DNA of 64,000 nucleotides from RPRB01 sp035543115 (GTDB taxonomy: Bacteria; Myxococcota; Myxococcia; Myxococcales; Myxococcaceae). The stretch is taken from NCBI GenBank assembly GCA_035543115.1, contig DATKKF010000058.1:1-64000 (forward strand). The letters run 5' to 3'. The translations under genes were made by a program, and so were the position numbers. The notes under the pieces are model-generated. The model saw only the letters and a list, made by a program, of their open reading frames with translations, was not told the origin of the DNA and did not search any database. Of this stretch, positions 16,808 to 24,809 are shown piece after piece; the first letter of the stretch is position 1, and every line of letters begins with the position of its first letter.

Positions 16808-17917
16808 ATGAGCGGCATCGCCGCAGACGTCGCGGTGATCGGCGCGGGAGTGGTGGGGCTCGCCGTCGCGCGGTCGCTGGCGCGCACCGGCCGCGAGGTG
16901 TTCGTGCTGGAGCAGGAGCGCTGCGTGGGCTTCCACACCAGCTCGCGCAACTCGGAGGTGGTCCACGCCGGGCTGTACTATCCGCCGGGTTCGCTCAAGG
17001 CCCGGCTCTGCGTGGCCGGCCGAGAGGCGCTCTACGCGTACTGTGCCCAGCGGGGGGTCACCCACCGCCGGACCGGAAAGCTCGTCATCGCCACCCGCGA
17101 CGAGGAAGTTCCGGCCCTGGAGCGGATCCTCGGCAACGCGAAGGCCAGCGGCGTGGACGACCTCCGCTGGATCGACGCGGACGAGATCCGCGCGCTGGAG
17201 CCGGCGGTGCACGGGGTCCGCGGGCTCTTCTCGCCGTCCACCGGCATCGTCGACAGCCACGGGCTCATGGAGGCCCTGCGGGCTGACGCCGAGGCCGCCG
17301 GGGCCCAGGTGCTGCTCCGGACCCCGGTGCTCTCTGGACGGGTGGAGGACGGCGGCGTCTCGCTCGCGCTGGGGGGCGATGAGCCCTCCACCGTGGGGTT
17401 CCGGCTGGTGGTGAACTGCGCCGGGCCCTGGGCCCAGACCATCGCCCGGCGGATCGACGGCGTACCGGCGGGAAGCGTGCCGCCGCAGCGCTTCGCCCGC
17501 GGGCACTACTTCGTCCTCTCGGGGCAGGTGCCTTTCCACCACCTGGTGTACCCGGTGCCGGAGCCGGGCGGGCTCGGAACGCACGTGACCCTGGACCTCG
17601 CCGGCCGCGCCCGCTTCGGCCCTGACGTGCAGTGGGTCGACGGGGTGGAGTACGCGTTCGACGAGGCACGGGTGGACGCCTTCTACCGCTCCATCCGCAG
17701 CTACTACCCCGCGCTCGCCGACGGAGCCCTGGAGCCCGGGTACACCGGCGTGCGCCCCAAGCTGTCGGGCCCCGGCGAGCCCGCAGCGGATTTCCTGGTC
17801 CAGGGCCCGGCCGAGCACGGCGTGCCCGGCCTGGTGCAGCTGTACGGCATCGAGTCGCCGGGCCTCACCGCGGTGCTGGCGCTCGCCGAGCACGTGCTGC
17901 CGCTGACCGGCGCCTGA
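16808..17917 (+). CDS. FAD-dependent oxidoreductase of the L-2-hydroxyglutarate dehydrogenase (LhgO) type
   Basis: A 369-residue flavoenzyme of the D-amino-acid-oxidase superfamily. The dinucleotide loop VIGAGVVGLAVARSLA is at residues 10-25, followed by a conserved HTSSRNSEVVHAGLYYPPGS block that is diagnostic for L-2-hydroxyglutarate oxidases. A second FAD contact, VNCAGPWA, is near residue 203 and the C-terminal GIESPGLT fits the family. It likely oxidises L-2-hydroxyglutarate to 2-oxoglutarate, feeding electrons to the respiratory chain. It sits inside the polysaccharide locus, convergent with the DUF4910 gene (7 bases apart), but has no obvious sugar role and may be a bystander. Confidence 0.85.
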   Translation: MSGIAADVAVIGAGVVGLAVARSLARTGREVFVLEQERCVGFHTSSRNSEVVHAGLYYPPGSLKARLCVAGREALYAYCAQRGVTHRRTGKLVIATRDEEVPALERILGNAKASGVDDLRWIDADEIRALEPAVHGVRGLFSPSTGIVDSHGLMEALRADAEAAGAQVLLRTPVLSGRVEDGGVSLALGGDEPSTVGFRLVVNCAGPWAQTIARRIDGVPAGSVPPQRFARGHYFVLSGQVPFHHLVYPVPEPGGLGTHVTLDLAGRARFGPDVQWVDGVEYAFDEARVDAFYRSIRSYYPALADGALEPGYTGVRPKLSGPGEPAADFLVQGPAEHGVPGLVQLYGIESPGLTAVLALAEHVLPLTGA

Positions 17918-17924
17918 GCGGCGT

Positions 17925-19280
17925 TCAGACGGGGACGAGCAGCCCCGCGCCGGCGAGCTCTGCCGCGGCCCGCCGCAGGTCGGGGAAGGGGAGCCGCGAG
18001 CGCTCGGCCACGTCGAGCAGCGAGTGGGCTCCGTCGGAGAGGTTGAGTACCCAGAGCATCGCCATCTGCCGTGCCTGGGCGTGGCTCCGCCCGCCCACCG
18101 AACCGTAGAGGCCGCGCTTGCCGAGCTGGGGCTCGCAGCGGGGTGAGGTGTTTCGCCACCGTCGGTTCCCCTCGAGCACCTCGAACACCTCCAGGTAGCG
18201 GCGAAGCGTGTCCACCAGCGCCTCGGGGCGGACCAGGCTGAGGTCGTCCGCGGAGGTGTGGTACTCGGGGTACTCGCCGTACGGAGTGCGGGTGAGCGAG
18301 CCGACGGGAAGGTCGAACCCCGGCGAGCAGTACTGCCGCTCGTCGTAGCCGTAGGGGCTGAAGTCCCGGAGCCCGTGCGGCTGGCCAGAGGCGGCGAGCA
18401 CCAGGGCGGCGGCTCGGTCCACCTCGGCCGTGCCTCTGCGGCTCCGCTTGTAGGTGAGCTGGCCTGGGTCGGCCACGCAGGCCGCCACCAGGCCGTGGGC
18501 GATGCGGGGGGTGCGGGCCTCGTTCCCCGCCAGCCAGGTGATGGCCCCGATGGTGCCGGGGACGAAGAGGAAGCGGTAGCCGTGCCGCGGCCGGAGCGGG
18601 GCGAGCATCCGGGCCAGGGTGGCGCACATCACCATCCCCGCGCAGTTGTCGTTGGCCAGCGAAGGGTGACAGCAGTGGGTGGAGACGAGCACCTCGCTGT
18701 CCTCTGTGCCGGGGACGAACACCTCGCCGTAGCTGAGCGCGCCGTCCTCGAGCCGGGTGTCGATCTCCACCTGGTAGGCCCCCGGGGGAAGCGCGGCGCG
18801 CACGCGGTGGGCGAGGCAGAAGCCCCAGGCCTCCCGGTAGTAGCTGGTCCGGTAGGGGATGAGCTCCGGCTGATCCGGGAGCGAGTACAGGTGCGGCTCG
18901 AGCTCCTCCCGCGACACGGTGCCATGGAAGGGCACGCTGTAGCCGAGAAGGTGGAGGTTGCACCGGGCCACGTCCGCGACGACCCGTCCGTCGGGTCCGG
19001 TGAGGCGGGCGGAGCGGACGTTCCACTCGCGCGGCACGGTCCAGTCGAAGACCTCCGTCCCGCTCGGCACCTCATGCAGCTGGAGCGGGGCGAGGCGCTG
19101 GAGGAGCCGGAGCGAGGCGCGGAGCCCATCACCGGTGATGGACCGGTTGAGCGGATAGAGGTCGCGCAGGTGGGCCATCAGGTCGGGACCGAGCGCGGAC
19201 GGCTCGAGCCCGTCTGCGAGCTGGCGCAGCGCCTCGGCGGCCCCGTCCACCCTCGGCTGCTCAGAGCCCGCGGAGCTCAT
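17925..19280 (-). CDS. DUF4910/DUF2172 aminopeptidase-like protein of sugar-biosynthesis loci
   Basis: A 451-residue protein with an M28-aminopeptidase-like core and a C-terminal winged-helix domain (about residues 380-451). Likely metal ligands are the histidines in STHCCHPSLANDN (about 217-229), an aspartate in the same block, and the EYHTSADDL motif near residue 345. The conserved PLNRSITGDGLR near the N-terminus is typical of the family, which is found mainly in nucleotide-sugar and exopolysaccharide gene clusters; its reaction is not established. Its start overlaps the RmlC-like gene by 20 bases, so the two are coupled. In this cassette it might deacylate or hydrolyse a modified sugar, but that is a guess. 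Confidence 0.8.
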   Translation of the reverse strand: MSSAGSEQPRVDGAAEALRQLADGLEPSALGPDLMAHLRDLYPLNRSITGDGLRASLRLLQRLAPLQLHEVPSGTEVFDWTVPREWNVRSARLTGPDGRVVADVARCNLHLLGYSVPFHGTVSREELEPHLYSLPDQPELIPYRTSYYREAWGFCLAHRVRAALPPGAYQVEIDTRLEDGALSYGEVFVPGTEDSEVLVSTHCCHPSLANDNCAGMVMCATLARMLAPLRPRHGYRFLFVPGTIGAITWLAGNEARTPRIAHGLVAACVADPGQLTYKRSRRGTAEVDRAAALVLAASGQPHGLRDFSPYGYDERQYCSPGFDLPVGSLTRTPYGEYPEYHTSADDLSLVRPEALVDTLRRYLEVFEVLEGNRRWRNTSPRCEPQLGKRGLYGSVGGRSHAQARQMAMLWVLNLSDGAHSLLDVAERSRLPFPDLRRAAAELAGAGLLVPV

Positions 19281-19818
19281 CGAACTGCTCCAGGCGCGCG
19301 TCGGGGTAGTCCCGGTCGCGGGGGGACATCACCTCCGGCCGCCCGGGCCAGGCGATGGAGAGGAGCGGGTCGTCCCAGCGGAGGCCGCGCGCCGTCTCCG
19401 GCCGGTACTCCTCGGAGATGAGGTACTCGATCTCGGTCTCGGGGAGGAGGGTGAAGAACCCGTGCGCGAAGCCGCGGGGGATGTAGAGCGCCCGGCCGTT
19501 CAGCGGGGTCAGCTCCACCTCGACCGAGCGGCGGAAGGTGGGCGAGTCGGGCCGCAGGTCCACCGCCACGTCCATCAGGGCGCCGCGAAGGCAGCGAACC
19601 ACCTTCACCTCCGCCGCCGGGGGCGCCTGGTAGTGGAGCCCCCGCAGCGTCGCGCGGGACCGATTGAAGGACACGCTGCACTGGGCCAGCCGGGGCTCGA
19701 GCCCGTGCGCACCGAGCTCGCGGGTGCACCAGGTCCGGGCGAAGTAGCCTCGGTCGTCGGCGTGGCGCTCCTGCTCCAGGACGAACACCTCCGGCACCGC
19801 GGTGGAGAGGAAGAGCAT
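19261..19818 (-). CDS. dTDP-4-dehydrorhamnose 3,5-epimerase-like protein (RmlC/RfbC family)
   Basis: A 185-residue cupin enzyme. The RGYFART segment, the catalytic-His motif RGLHYQAPP (H near residue 62), VDLRPDSPTF, and YIPRGFAHGFFTL are all as in RmlC. The family epimerises 4-keto-6-deoxy nucleotide sugars at C3 and/or C5. It lies 15 bases downstream of a C-methyltransferase gene and overlaps the DUF4910 gene by 20 bases, so it belongs to a single unit making a branched or methylated deoxysugar. No rmlA, rmlB or rmlD is present in the window, so classical rhamnose synthesis is not shown here. Confidence 0.88.
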   Translation of the reverse strand: MLFLSTAVPEVFVLEQERHADDRGYFARTWCTRELGAHGLEPRLAQCSVSFNRSRATLRGLHYQAPPAAEVKVVRCLRGALMDVAVDLRPDSPTFRRSVEVELTPLNGRALYIPRGFAHGFFTLLPETEIEYLISEEYRPETARGLRWDDPLLSIAWPGRPEVMSPRDRDYPDARLEQFDELRGL

Positions 19819-19833
19819 CGCGGGGCGGCCCTC

Positions 19834-21099
19834 CTAGTCGAGCACCTTCACCGCGGGGATGGGCACCACGAACCTGCCGCCCCAGCTCCGCACCTCGGCC
19901 ATCTGCTTGACGATCTCCTCCCGGAAGTTCCAGGGGAGAATCAGCACGAAGTCGGGGCGGACCTCGCGGATCTTCTCCGGGGCGAAGATGGGGATGTGCG
20001 TGCCCGGGAGGAACTTGCCCTGCTTGTACGGGCTCTTGTCCACGGTGAAGTCGAGGAAGTCGGTCCGGATGCCGCAGTAGTTGAGGAGGGTGTTGCCCTT
20101 CCCCGGGGCGCCGTAGCCGACCACCGTCTTGCCCGCCCGCTTGGCCTCGATGAGGAACTGGAGCAGCTTGCGCTTGGTCTCCTTCACCTGCTCGCCGAAG
20201 CCGGCGTAGGTCTCGAGCCGGAGCAACCCGGCATCCACCTCGCGCTGGCGGAGCGCCCGGGCCCGCTCGGTCATCGGGCGCGCGCCGTCCTCGGAGTGCC
20301 GGGCGTAGACCCGCAGCGAGCCTCCGTGGGTGGGAATCTCCTCCACGTCGAAGAGGGTGAGCCCCTGCGCGGCGAAGACGAGCTCGGCGCTGAGGAACGA
20401 GAAGTACGAGAAGTGCTCGTGGTAGATGGTGTCGAACTGATTCTCCGCCATCAGCTTCATGAGATGGGGGAACTCGATGGTCACCACTCCCCCGGGCTTG
20501 AGGAGCGTCTTCAGGCCGCGGACGAAGTCGCTGGGGTCCGGCACCTGGGCCAGCACGTTGGCCCCGCAGATGAGGTCCGCCGGGCCGGTGTCGGCGAGCA
20601 CGCTCCGCGCGGTCGCCTCGCCGAAGAACTTCACCAGCGTGGGGATGCCCTTGTCGATCGCCACCTTGGCCACGTTGGCCGCCGGCTCGATGCCCAGGAC
20701 CGGGATGCCCATCCGGACGAAGTGCTGGAGCAGGTAGCCGTCGTTGCTCGCCACCTCCACCACGAAGCTGTCCTTGCCCAGCGAGAGCCGGTCGCTGATT
20801 GCCTCGGCGTACCGCCGCATGTGCTCCACCCAGCTGTCGGCGTACGAGGAGAAGTAGGCGTACTCGGTGAAGATGTGCTCGGGGCTGACGAACTCCTGAA
20901 GCTGGACCAGGAAGCAGCCGTCGCAGACGTAGACGTGCAGCGGGTAGAACGGCTCCATCGCCTCCAGCTTCTCGGCCGGGACGTAGCTCTCGCAGAGCGG
21001 CGACATCCCCAGGTCGACGAAGGTGTGGCGGAGCGGCCGGCTGCAGGCCAGGCATCCCCGGCGGGGCGCGGGCGTGCTCTCGTGGGTGGTGGAGCTCAT
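19834..21099 (-). CDS. Sugar C-methyltransferase (NovU/TylC3-like, SAM-dependent)
   Basis: A 421-residue three-part enzyme: N-terminal zinc-binding domain with two cysteine pairs (GCLACSRPL and VYVCDGC, about residues 13-55), a central Rossmann SAM domain (VVEVASNDGYLLQHF, about 99-113), and a C-terminal domain with VVGYGAPGKGNTLLNY near residue 320. This layout (Methyltransf_13, _11/_23, _14) is typical of NDP-hexose C-methyltransferases acting on keto-deoxysugars. The ATG at 21099 has GGAG upstream; the longer open frame runs back into the epimerase gene and is not supported. Together with the RmlC-like and epimerase genes it points to a C-methylated branched sugar in the EPS. Confidence 0.88.
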   Translation of the reverse strand: MSSTTHESTPAPRRGCLACSRPLRHTFVDLGMSPLCESYVPAEKLEAMEPFYPLHVYVCDGCFLVQLQEFVSPEHIFTEYAYFSSYADSWVEHMRRYAEAISDRLSLGKDSFVVEVASNDGYLLQHFVRMGIPVLGIEPAANVAKVAIDKGIPTLVKFFGEATARSVLADTGPADLICGANVLAQVPDPSDFVRGLKTLLKPGGVVTIEFPHLMKLMAENQFDTIYHEHFSYFSFLSAELVFAAQGLTLFDVEEIPTHGGSLRVYARHSEDGARPMTERARALRQREVDAGLLRLETYAGFGEQVKETKRKLLQFLIEAKRAGKTVVGYGAPGKGNTLLNYCGIRTDFLDFTVDKSPYKQGKFLPGTHIPIFAPEKIREVRPDFVLILPWNFREEIVKQMAEVRSWGGRFVVPIPAVKVLD

Positions 21100-21128
21100 G
21101 GTGTTCTTCTCCGGGGTCGGGGCGGGCC

Positions 21129-22169
21129 TCAGGCTGCCACCGGCTCGCGTTGCCAGCGGAGGTCGGGTCCGAGGTTTCCCGCCGCCACGAGCTGCTTGAT
21201 CTGATCGATGCGCCGGTAGCGCGGCCCCTCGAAGTCCTCGAGGACCAGGCCGACCTCCTGGTAGGCGCGGTACAGCTGCTGCGCTCCGCGGCGGGCGTCC
21301 CACTCGGGGTGGAACTCCGGCAGGAGCCCGGCGATCTTCGAGAAGTCAGCGCGATAGTTCCGCTTGTCGGGCCCGGCGCCCTCGGCGAACTGCACCTCGG
21401 ATCCCGGCACCGTCTCCTTCACGATCTGGGCGATGTCGCGGATGCGGTAGTTCTGGTCGTTCCGGCCCACGTTGAACGCCTGTCCGTGGATGCGCTCGCG
21501 GGGCACGCTCAGCACCGCGAGGAACGCCCGGGAGATGTCCTCGATGTGCACGATGGGTCGCCAGGGGCTCCCGTCGGACTTCAAGAGGACCTTCCCCCCG
21601 GCGAAGGCCCAGGCCACCAGGTTGTTGAGCACGATGTCGAAGCGGAGCCGGGGCGAGACACCGTAGGCGGTGGCGCAGCGGAGGAACACCGGCGAGAAGC
21701 CGTCGGTGGCCAGGGTTGCCACGTCCCGCTCCACCCGCACCTTCGACTCGCCGTAGGGCGTGACCGGGTTCAGCTGCGAGTCCTCGTTCACCGGGGCGTC
21801 ACCCGCGGCCCCGTAGTTGCTGCACGAGGAGGCGAAGGCGAAGCGCTGAACGCCCGCGGCGCGCGCCAGCTCGGCCAGCCGGACCGAGGCCAGATGGTTG
21901 ATGTCGTAGGTGAGCTGGGGGTTGAGGTCGCCGAGCGGATCGTTGGAGAGCGCGGCCAGGTGCACCACGGCGTCGAGGCCGCGGAGGTCGGAGACCTGGA
22001 CCTCGCGGATGTCCTTCGTCACCGTGGGGACGGTCTCCCTCCAGGAACCGAAAGTACTGCGGCGGTAGAGGTCCGAGTCGATGCCGCGGACGTCGTGCCC
22101 CGCGGCCTGGAGGAAGGGGCCCATCACGGTCCCGATGTACCCGCGGCTTCCGGTGAGGAGGATCTTCAT
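21129..22169 (-). CDS. NAD-dependent epimerase/dehydratase (extended SDR)
   Basis: A 346-residue nucleotide-sugar enzyme opening MKILLTGSRGYIGTVMG, the Rossmann NAD loop. It has the aspartate pocket (GIDSDLYRRS), the VVHLAALSNDP strand, and the catalytic Y-x3-K in TPYGESKVRVE near residue 147. It would dehydrate, epimerise or reduce an activated sugar, plausibly the CDP-sugar produced by the cytidylyltransferase encoded divergently at 23332. It starts at 22169 directly beside the 3' end of the broken flippase gene and runs toward the methyltransferase (29 bases apart), so a shared transcript is likely. The exact reaction is not predictable. Confidence 0.88.
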   Translation of the reverse strand: MKILLTGSRGYIGTVMGPFLQAAGHDVRGIDSDLYRRSTFGSWRETVPTVTKDIREVQVSDLRGLDAVVHLAALSNDPLGDLNPQLTYDINHLASVRLAELARAAGVQRFAFASSCSNYGAAGDAPVNEDSQLNPVTPYGESKVRVERDVATLATDGFSPVFLRCATAYGVSPRLRFDIVLNNLVAWAFAGGKVLLKSDGSPWRPIVHIEDISRAFLAVLSVPRERIHGQAFNVGRNDQNYRIRDIAQIVKETVPGSEVQFAEGAGPDKRNYRADFSKIAGLLPEFHPEWDARRGAQQLYRAYQEVGLVLEDFEGPRYRRIDQIKQLVAAGNLGPDLRWQREPVAA

Positions 22170-23080
22170 CTGTCTGCTCCGGCCAAGGCGGCGCTCGCGA
22201 CTTGGATCCCACCGCCCCGGCGCCAGCGAGGGGGGGGAGAGGAGGCCCGTCCGAACAGCGCCCGAGGCCGCCCAGCCAGAGCATCGGGCGCTGGGCGATG
22301 GCGAACTCTCGCCGGAAGAGAGCCCGGTCCACCGCGGCGCGGGACAGACGGGGGTAGGCGGCCGCGCCGAGGATCGGCGAGGGGGCGAGCAGCGTCCCGA
22401 TGATGGTCTTGGCCGCCCCGTACCAGCCCACGACCTCCTTGGGGACCAGCTTGGAGAGGAGCACCGCGTCCAGGGAGGGCTGGACGTAGACCGCGAGGCC
22501 GATGGCGACGATGGCGGTGCCCCCGACCAGGATCTCCCGGGCGGTGGCCCGCGAGACGCGCAGCCGTCCGCCCCCGAGCGCCCGGTACAGCAGCGTGGCG
22601 GTGAGGAGCGCGGCCGCGCCGGCGAGGCCCTGGGCGAGGAAGAAGGGCAGGTTGAAGGCGATGAAGAGGACCGAGAAGGCGATGGTCCTCCGGTCGTAGC
22701 CGAGCGCCCACGCCGACAGCCCGGTGGGGATGGAGACCAGCGCCGTGCCCAGCGCCCGGAGCGTGAGCCCGGTGCCGAGGAGCTCGGGGCCGCGCCCCGG
22801 TGCCCGGGCCACCTCGCGGATCCCGAAGTACTGCTGTCCCCCAGTCCACCAGCATCAGGGCGAAGGTGCTGAACGAGCTGAGCAGGAAGTAGAGCCCGAA
22901 GTCCCCTGCTCCCAGCGCCCGGCCGAGCGCGGCGCTGAAGAGGATCCCCAGCACCATGGTGGTCGCCTGTCCGGCGACGAGATGGAAGGCGTTGCGCGCC
23001 AGCGAGGCGCTGGAGCCCGGCTGCGCAGTTGCCCCGCCCCCCGGAGCGGTGTCGGCCGCGTCGTTCATCGATTGGGGCAC
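22166..23080 (-). pseudogene. Broken Wzx-like oligosaccharide flippase (frameshift and C-terminal loss)
   Basis: The first 80 or so codons from ATG 23080 give a normal MATE/Wzx-type N-terminus (ARNAFHLVAGQATTMVLGIL, then FALMLVDWG). There the reading changes frame: in the +1 frame the sequence continues DWGQQYFGIREVARAP and stays flippase-like through about six further hydrophobic helices to MLWLGGLG near base 22260. The shift falls in a C5/G5 run at 22838-22842; removing one base restores one reading. The protein would then still stop making sense near 22260, leaving about 275 residues against the usual 420-500, because the epimerase gene begins at 22169. This looks like a decayed gene with a 3' deletion; a one-base sequencing error would explain only the frameshift. 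Confidence 0.8.
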
Positions 23081-23263
23081 TCAGTATCACGGGCGCTCGC
23101 GCACCGGATCGGCACCATGGATGCGGTCACCCACGACCCCCGGGTCGATCTCCTTGCACGCGAAGTCGTCGCTTGCGTCGCGGTGCCCGGAGGCTCGAAT
23201 CTGATCAACGTGCACGGGCGGAGCGGCGGTCGGGGGGCCGCGGGCGTGGTCCGATCCGGGCGC

Positions 23264-23280
23264 CTGGCGTCTTTCTTGGA
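23264..23280 (+). promoter_or_regulatory. Possible sigma-54-type promoter upstream of the cytidylyltransferase
   Basis: In the 251-base divergent gap the stretch CTGGCGTCTTTCTTGGA keeps the TGGC and TTG halves at the -24/-12 spacing, with one mismatch in the -12 GC (GG here). It lies 52 bases before the start codon at 23332. Many myxobacterial EPS genes use sigma-54 promoters, so this is plausible, but a single match of this quality arises easily by chance in GC-rich DNA. Nothing else recognisable is seen between 23081 and 23331. Confidence 0.28.
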
Positions 23281-23331
23281 ATGTGGAGCGAGACCCTGGG
23301 GGACTCGATCCCGGGGAGAGGTGGATCGGCG

Positions 23332-24132
23332 ATGAAGGTCGTTCTGTTCTGCGGTGGCCTGGGCACGCGGCTTCGCGAGCTCACCGGGGAGATTCCCAAG
23401 CCGATGGTGAAGATCGGCTACCGGCCGATCCTCTGGCATCTGATGAAGTACTACGCCCACTTCGGCCACAAGGATTTCATCCTCTGCCTCGGGTACAAGG
23501 CCGACGTCATCAAGCAATTCTTCTTGAATTACGAGGAGTGGATCTCCAACGACTTCACCCTTCGCCGCGGAGGCAAGGAGCTGGCGCTGGAGCGGAGCGA
23601 CATCGAGGACTGGAACATCACCTTCGTCGACACCGGGCTGCACGCCAACATCGGGCAGCGCCTGATGGCGGTGAGGAAGTACGTGGAGGACGACGAGATC
23701 TTCCTCGCCAACTACTCCGACGGGCTCACCGACATGGACCTGAACCGGATGGTGGCCACCTTCCGCACCTCCTCGAGCGTGGCGGCGTTCGTCGCCACCC
23801 CGCCGTCACAGAGCTTCCACGTGGTGAAGATGGGTCCGGAGGGACGGGTGACCGGCATCGAGGCGGTGCGCGACACCGGTCTGCTGATCAACGCCGGGTT
23901 CTTCACTCTGCGCCGGGAGATCTTCGAGTACCTGCGGCCCGGTGAGGAGCTGGTGCTCGCTCCGTTCGCCCGGTTGATCTCCGCAGGCAAGCTCATGGCC
24001 CATCGCTGCGACCGCTTCTGGTGCATGGACACCTTCAAGGAGCAGCAGGAGCTGACCGACCTCGCCAACTCCGGGCGTGCGCCCTGGGAGCTCTGGAAGT
24101 CTGTTCCGCAGCGGGAGGCGAGCGCAGGGTGA
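23332..24132 (+). CDS. rfbF: Glucose-1-phosphate cytidylyltransferase-like nucleotidyltransferase
   Basis: A 266-residue nucleotidyltransferase. The signature GGLGTRLRE near residue 8 and PKPMVKIGYRPILWHLMKYY, followed by DFILCLGYKADVIKQFF, match RfbF-type CTP:glucose-1-phosphate cytidylyltransferases better than RmlA. The later YSDGLTD and FWCMDTFKEQQEL blocks support it. It makes a CDP-activated sugar that the epimerase, methyltransferase, RmlC-like, deacetylase and aminotransferase proteins could remodel. It heads a plus-strand unit in which each gene overlaps the next by a few bases (24132, 24806, 26110). The ATG at 23332 is preferred over the long upstream open frame, which has no family-like residues. 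CDP rather than another nucleotide is inferred from family likeness. Confidence 0.87.
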   Translation: MKVVLFCGGLGTRLRELTGEIPKPMVKIGYRPILWHLMKYYAHFGHKDFILCLGYKADVIKQFFLNYEEWISNDFTLRRGGKELALERSDIEDWNITFVDTGLHANIGQRLMAVRKYVEDDEIFLANYSDGLTDMDLNRMVATFRTSSSVAAFVATPPSQSFHVVKMGPEGRVTGIEAVRDTGLLINAGFFTLRREIFEYLRPGEELVLAPFARLISAGKLMAHRCDRFWCMDTFKEQQELTDLANSGRAPWELWKSVPQREASAG

Positions 24133-24809
24133 TGCTCGGGTTGGGCCTCGGCCCGCCGCCGAGCAGGGGATACGAGCTGCTGTGCCTCGGCGCGCACAGC
24201 GACGACCTGGAGCTGGGCTGCTCGGGCACGGTCATGCGCCTGCTGGCCGAGGCCCCGGTGCGGAGGATCACCTGGGTGGTGCTCTCGGGAAACCCCCAGC
24301 GCGCGCGCGAGGCGAGGCGCGCCGCCTCCCGCGTGCTGGGCAAGCACCCCGGGGCCAGGCTTGTGCAACAGAGCTTCCGCGACGGGTTCTTCCCCTACGT
24401 TGCGGTGGGCATCAAGGAGTTCTTCGAGCAGCTCAAGCGCGAGGTGACGCCCGATCTGGTCCTCACCCACTACCGCGAGGACCGGCACCAGGACCACCGG
24501 CTGGTCTCGGACCTGACCTACAACACCTTCCGCGATCACCTGATCCTCGAGTACGAGATCTTGAAGGTCGACGGCGACCTCGGCCGGCCCAACGTCTACG
24601 TGCCGCTCGCGCCGGGGCTGGTGCGGAGAAAGGTCTCCCTCCTCGAATCCTGCTTCGGCAGCCAGCGCGACCGGCGCTGGTTCAGCGAGGATGCCTTCCG
24701 TGGGCTGATGCGGCTGCGCGGGGTGGAGGCGGGCGCCCCGGAGGGTCACGCCGAGGCGTTCTACGGACGGAAGGTGGTCCTCTCCGGGGGCGAGGTGAGA
24801 CGGCGATGA
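24132..24809 (+). CDS. PIG-L family N-deacetylase
   Basis: A 225-residue zinc-dependent deacetylase of the PIG-L/LmbE fold. The metal motif GAHSDDLELGCSG is at about residues 20-32 (H22, D25) and the second metal histidine region YREDRHQDHR is near residue 115. It removes an acetyl group from an N-acetyl sugar or a related conjugate. The ATG at 24132 overlaps the rfbF stop by one base (TGATG); a GTG at 24129 is the alternative. The next gene is an aminotransferase overlapping by 4 bases, so a deacetylation followed or preceded by amination is likely in the same sugar pathway. Confidence 0.88.
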   Translation: MLGLGLGPPPSRGYELLCLGAHSDDLELGCSGTVMRLLAEAPVRRITWVVLSGNPQRAREARRAASRVLGKHPGARLVQQSFRDGFFPYVAVGIKEFFEQLKREVTPDLVLTHYREDRHQDHRLVSDLTYNTFRDHLILEYEILKVDGDLGRPNVYVPLAPGLVRRKVSLLESCFGSQRDRRWFSEDAFRGLMRLRGVEAGAPEGHAEAFYGRKVVLSGGEVRRR

